From Nanobdellota archaeon (GTDB taxonomy: Archaea; Nanobdellota; Nanobdellia; Pacearchaeales; GW2011-AR1), in NCBI GenBank assembly GCA_030689875.1, contig JAUYHR010000131.1:1-7695 (forward strand): a DNA stretch of 7,695 nt. Direction: 5' to 3'. This document shows, piece by piece, positions 5,238 to 7,695 of this stretch (position 1 is its first letter; each line of letters starts with the position of its first letter). Below the pieces are notes generated by a model. That model had not been told where the DNA came from. It made no database searches and saw only the letters and a program-made list of their open reading frames with translations. The position numbers and the translations under genes are program-made.

Positions 5238-5537
5238 ATGGCAAAAACACAACAAAAACAAGGCAAAGCGCAGCAACAACAGTCTTCAAAAGGAAGTGAG
5301 AAAATTATCAGTGGAGAAGCTGTGCCCGCTATTGTTGAAGAAATTTTAGGAAGAACTGGTTTTAGAGGGGAAATTACTCAGGTTAAATGTCTTGTTCAGG
5401 AAGGCAGAGATCAAGGCAGGTCAATGAGGAGAAATTCAAAAGGGCCTATAAGAGTTGGAGATGTTTTAATGCTTAGAGAAACAGAAATTGAAGCCCGTAG
5501 AATTAAATCAAAAATAACAAAAGGAGCTTATACATAA
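5238..5537 (+). CDS. rps28e: Ribosomal protein S28e with extended termini
   Basis: The 99-residue product has the S28e core at about residues 27-88: PAIVEEILGRTGFRGEITQV, then KCLVQEGRDQGR, RRNSKGPIRVGD and the family hallmark VLMLRETE (76-83). S28e is a small-subunit OB-fold protein near the mRNA exit/platform region. Archaeal S28e is usually about 70 residues. Here an extra N-terminal segment (1-25) is made almost only of Lys, Gln, Ser and Gly, with seven Gln in the first 15 residues, and there is a short basic C-terminal extension (RRIKSKITKGAYT). The N-terminal extension is probably disordered and may contact rRNA. It lies in the common archaeal order L7Ae-S28e-L24e. Its TAA is followed at once, in the same frame, by another ATG. 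Confidence 0.95.
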   Translation: MAKTQQKQGKAQQQQSSKGSEKIISGEAVPAIVEEILGRTGFRGEITQVKCLVQEGRDQGRSMRRNSKGPIRVGDVLMLRETEIEARRIKSKITKGAYT

Positions 5538-5591
5538 ATGGAACAAAAAACAGGAAATTTTTTGACAATACAAAACAGGAGTTTTGCATAA
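5538..5591 (+). CDS. Micro-ORF of 17 codons between S28e and the 79-aa gene
   Basis: ATG at 5538 directly follows the S28e stop in the same frame and runs to TAA at 5589-5591, whose last A is the first base of the next gene. The peptide is MEQKTGNFLTIQNRSFA. An AGGAG (5522-5526) inside the end of S28e lies 11 nt before it. It may be a translated micropeptide that passes ribosomes along the operon, a remnant of a longer S28e tail cut by a stop, or spacer. No family is recognisable. Confidence 0.35.
   Translation: MEQKTGNFLTIQNRSFA
5577..5581 (+). promoter_or_regulatory. Shine-Dalgarno site of the 79-aa gene
   Basis: AGGAG ends 9 nt before the ATG at 5591 and fixes that start. No other ATG, GTG or TTG is available upstream in this frame as far back as the S28e stop. 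Confidence 0.6.
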
Positions 5592-5830
5592 TGATTGATT
5601 TAGAAATTCCGGTAATGGAAAATGGGGGAGTTAATTTTTATAAATTGGAATCTGATTTAGGAAGATTTTTTTGTAATGACCCCGAAAATAATTATGCTAA
5701 TTTAATAGGAAATGATAAATCTCTTGCAAGAGAAGTAAGAGATAATTTGCAATCTTCTTTTGATTATAGGATTCTTAAGGTAGGAAAAAGAAGTAATAAT
5801 TATTTAATTAAAGTTGGAGTTAAAATATAA
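5591..5830 (+). CDS. Hypothetical protein, 79 aa, in the ribosomal operon
   Basis: I do not recognise the family. The product has no signal or membrane segment. Residues 1-8 (MIDLEIPV) and 57-79 (FDYRILKVGKR, NNYLIKVGVKI) look like beta strands, and 43-54 (KSLAREVRDNLQ) like a helix. This suggests a compact alpha/beta fold with a two-strand C-terminal hairpin. There is one Cys at 28. The start has a well-spaced SD and overlaps the micro-ORF stop by one base. The stop is followed after a single base by the L24e ATG, so it is clearly part of the S28e-L24e operon. Its position between two ribosomal genes suggests a translation-related or ribosome-associated role, which is inference from context only. 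Confidence 0.75.
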   Translation: MIDLEIPVMENGGVNFYKLESDLGRFFCNDPENNYANLIGNDKSLAREVRDNLQSSFDYRILKVGKRSNNYLIKVGVKI

Positions 5831-5831
5831 A

Positions 5832-5993
5832 ATGCCAATCTGTTTTTATTGCAAAAAAGAATATGATATTCATAGAGGTTTGACTTTTATTTTAGCTGAC
5901 GGAACAATAAAACATTTATGCTCTTCAAAATGCAGAAAAAATATGCATATGAAAAGGCGAAAAGTCCGCTGGATTTCTAAAAAGAAAAAATAA
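5832..5993 (+). CDS. rpl24e: Ribosomal protein L24e (zinc-ribbon)
   Basis: This 53-residue protein has the L24e zinc knuckle C4-x2-C7 and C30-x3-C34. The family pattern is clear: ICFYCKKEYDIHRG, TFILADGTIKHLCSSKC, then RKNMHMKRRKVRWISKKKK. It belongs to the large ribosomal subunit and binds 23S rRNA. It matches the normal archaeal length of 50-65 residues and has a basic C-terminus. A GGAG at 5816-5819 inside the upstream gene lies 12 nt before the ATG and may act as the SD. In many archaea ndk follows L24e; here a membrane surface protein with its own promoter follows instead, so the ribosomal operon ends with this gene. Confidence 0.93.
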   Translation: MPICFYCKKEYDIHRGLTFILADGTIKHLCSSKCRKNMHMKRRKVRWISKKKK

Positions 5994-6016
5994 TAAACTT
6001 TTTCTATATAATAATA

Positions 6017-6024
6017 TTTATATA
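6017..6024 (+). promoter_or_regulatory. TATA box of the type II surface protein gene
   Basis: TTTATATA predicts a start near 6046 and a leader of about 17 nt with a GAGGGGAG site (6055-6062) just before the ATG at 6063. A second box, TATATAAT at 6005-6012, lies further upstream and could give a longer leader. Confidence 0.5.
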
Positions 6025-6062
6025 GTTACCTTACCCTAAATTAAGAGAATAAAAGAGGGGAG

Positions 6063-7695
6063 ATGGTATATAAGAAATATATTAAAAGAGGAGATAAATT
6101 ATTTGGTCCGTATTATTATAGAAGCGTTAAAAAAGATGGTAAGGTAATTACACAATATGTTAAAAATCCAAATGATTTTCCCAGAAAAATTGGTTCCAAA
6201 AAAATCCACAAAAATTTCTTAATTTTACCAATACTTTTTTTGATTTTAATTGCAGGTTTTTTTATTCTTAAGCCTGTTTTAACAGGTAAGGCAACTCTTT
6301 CTGCTGATAATTCTTATGTTTCAGGGGAAACTCTTTTTGGTGAGCTAAAGCTGAATTTAGAGCCAAGGGAATTTATTCCCGCAGATACAAAAGTGATAAT
6401 CAATGAAAAAGAATTTATTCTTAAAAATTTGATTCAAGAAAATCCAAGACGGGGGGAATTTTATGTTTCTGGTGTGGATATTTCCGGTTTTGGAGAGGGT
6501 TATGGAGTTAAGGAAGAAGATTTAGAGATTTCTTTTGTTTTGAATGTTTTGTCTGAATCCCCAAGGGATGATTCTGGTGCGCCTTCTGAAAAAAAAGATG
6601 ACAAAGAAATTTCTAAAGAAGATAAAAATTTAGAAGCAGAAACAAATGAGACCGGTGTTGAAGAAAACAATGAAACAATAAAAACTGAAGAAATAATTGA
6701 AGAAACAACAACTGAAACAGAAACTCCTTTGATAGATGAAACTTTAATTGAAAATACTGAAGAAATTAATAATGATAAAATTCCTGAAGTTAGTTCAGCT
6801 GAATCCGGAATAACCGGTAATTTCATTAAGAGATTTTTCAGTAAATTTTATTTGGCAATAACAGGAAAAACAAGTCTTGAAAATATTAATGAAGTTTCAG
6901 CTAAAGTTTCCAAAGACAATCCATTTGTTTATGCTCTTGAACAAGGCCAGACAGCTGAAATAAAAGATTCATCCAAAAAAGTAAATTTGGAAATAATAAA
7001 TGATACAGCAACGATAACAACAGATTATTCAGGCGAAGAAACAGAATATTTGATAAATTTATCTGAATTAAATATTCCTTTAAAACAAAATGAATTTGAA
7101 ATTAAATTAATTTACAACGATATTGAACTTGCCTCTATAATTAAAAATATTAAATTTGAAAGCAATGAAACAAATCAAACTGCTATTCAAGAGATTAATC
7201 TTACTGCGGATGAATCTCTGATTCAATACGGCGCTGTTTTGGGAGAGCCGGTAAAATGGAAGAAAAAAATTACGGCAAGTGAGCAGGATACAATTGTTGA
7301 ACTTCCAAAAGAGGCGGAAAATATTTCAATTTATAGAATAGAGACTTCAAGCGTAATTGCAGAACTGAATAATTCAAATGCGTCACTTACAGATTTAAAT
7401 AATTCAATAACCGGAAGTTTAATTTTAAGTTATGAAAAAAATAAAGTTGGATTATTCAATAGATTGTTTGCTTTTATTACTGGAAGAGCTGTTGAAGTTT
7501 TTGAAAAAACTGAAAAAATTGAAATCAACATTTCTGAGAACAACGGCGAATATGATATTGAGTATATAACTCCAGGACCAACTGCTTTTGAAAAAAATAC
7601 TTCTGAAGGAAAGGAAATTACAATAAGTTCTGAAGTTCATTATGAAAATATTTTAGCATTTACAAATATTTCTGAAAATAAAAATTTAGAAGAAA
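6063..7695 (+). CDS. Type II membrane surface protein, 3' end outside the window
   Basis: The frame stays open for 544 codons to the window end. Residues 1-40 form a cytoplasmic domain with the pattern YKKYIKRGDKLFGPYYYRS and GKVITQYV, a short beta-hairpin seen at the N-terminus of some DPANN surface proteins and like a domain of bacterial transposase-associated proteins. A membrane helix lies at 51-69. It is followed by LTGKA (73-77), a beta-rich segment (77-162), an acidic Glu/Thr/Asn-rich linker (163-245), and a long beta-rich region. Two paired motif blocks, ITG...ITGK (250-269) and ITG...ITGR (449-475), each hold an aromatic amphipathic stretch. Fourteen N-x-S/T sequons all lie outside the membrane. 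The basic N-terminus indicates N-in topology. A role in the cell surface or envelope is likely; the precise function is unknown. Confidence 0.75.
   Translation, partial: MVYKKYIKRGDKLFGPYYYRSVKKDGKVITQYVKNPNDFPRKIGSKKIHKNFLILPILFLILIAGFFILKPVLTGKATLSADNSYVSGETLFGELKLNLEPREFIPADTKVIINEKEFILKNLIQENPRRGEFYVSGVDISGFGEGYGVKEEDLEISFVLNVLSESPRDDSGAPSEKKDDKEISKEDKNLEAETNETGVEENNETIKTEEIIEETTTETETPLIDETLIENTEEINNDKIPEVSSAESGITGNFIKRFFSKFYLAITGKTSLENINEVSAKVSKDNPFVYALEQGQTAEIKDSSKKVNLEIINDTATITTDYSGEETEYLINLSELNIPLKQNEFEIKLIYNDIELASIIKNIKFESNETNQTAIQEINLTADESLIQYGAVLGEPVKWKKKITASEQDTIVELPKEAENISIYRIETSSVIAELNNSNASLTDLNNSITGSLILSYEKNKVGLFNRLFAFITGRAVEVFEKTEKIEINISENNGEYDIEYITPGPTAFEKNTSEGKEITISSEVHYENILAFTNISENKNLEE

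Noticed and set aside
6500..6826. Reverse-strand Ser-rich ORF of 108 codons
   Set aside because: Its serine and valine richness is the antisense image of the Glu/Thr/Asn-rich linker of the plus-strand gene, which continues on both sides.
7452..7640. Reverse-strand ORF of 62 codons near the window end
   Set aside because: It lies within the open frame of the type II surface protein and its Phe/Ser richness reflects Lys/Glu codons read backwards.
1..7695. CRISPR arrays, insertion sequences, tRNA or rRNA genes
   Set aside because: I saw no spaced direct repeats, transposase, terminal inverted repeats, or cloverleaf pattern by eye; a tRNA search program could not be run.

Overview
The window looks like a piece of a small-genome archaeon, most likely a DPANN lineage of the Pacearchaeota/Woesearchaeota kind. 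Archaeal origin is shown by stand-alone Kae1, ribosomal proteins L7Ae, S28e and L24e, and TATA boxes about 24-28 nt upstream of start codons. The DPANN placement is an inference from low GC, very short intergenic gaps, shortened or extended ribosomal proteins, and two membrane-anchored, Cys- or Glu/Thr-rich surface proteins of a style common in that group.

Layout. 1-1600: an ASCH-domain protein, a 50-aa reverse-strand gene, then a translationally coupled HExxH metallopeptidase/DUF192 pair, then a 41-aa basic protein with the strongest Shine-Dalgarno site of the window and a T-rich terminator. 1642-3060: an unknown reverse-strand gene divergent from Kae1, the catalytic subunit of the tRNA t6A (KEOPS) machinery. 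3102-4709: a secreted and membrane-anchored protein with an EF-hand loop, a MopE-like Cys motif, a thrombospondin-1-like Cys module, one C-terminal membrane segment and a Pro-rich cytoplasmic tail. 4710-5993: a ribosomal-protein cluster, L7Ae, then S28e, a 17-codon micro-ORF, an unknown 79-aa gene and L24e. 6063 to the end: a large type II membrane surface protein whose 3' end lies outside the window.

Expression logic. The first genes of transcripts appear leaderless: the TATA centre is 23.5-27.5 nt from the ATG. Downstream genes in operons, and a few leadered genes, carry Shine-Dalgarno sites. Two divergent gene pairs, with intergenic gaps of 49 and 48 nt, each share one nearly symmetric TATA element.

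The most interesting signal is at 4811-4836. The L7Ae mRNA leader encodes a textbook kink-turn, the RNA motif that L7Ae binds, placed at the predicted 5' end of the transcript. This implies L7Ae autoregulation. A short ORF starts inside the kink-turn and an alternative hairpin competes with it. A second theme is a recurrent hydrophobic-[I/L]TG motif in the two surface proteins.
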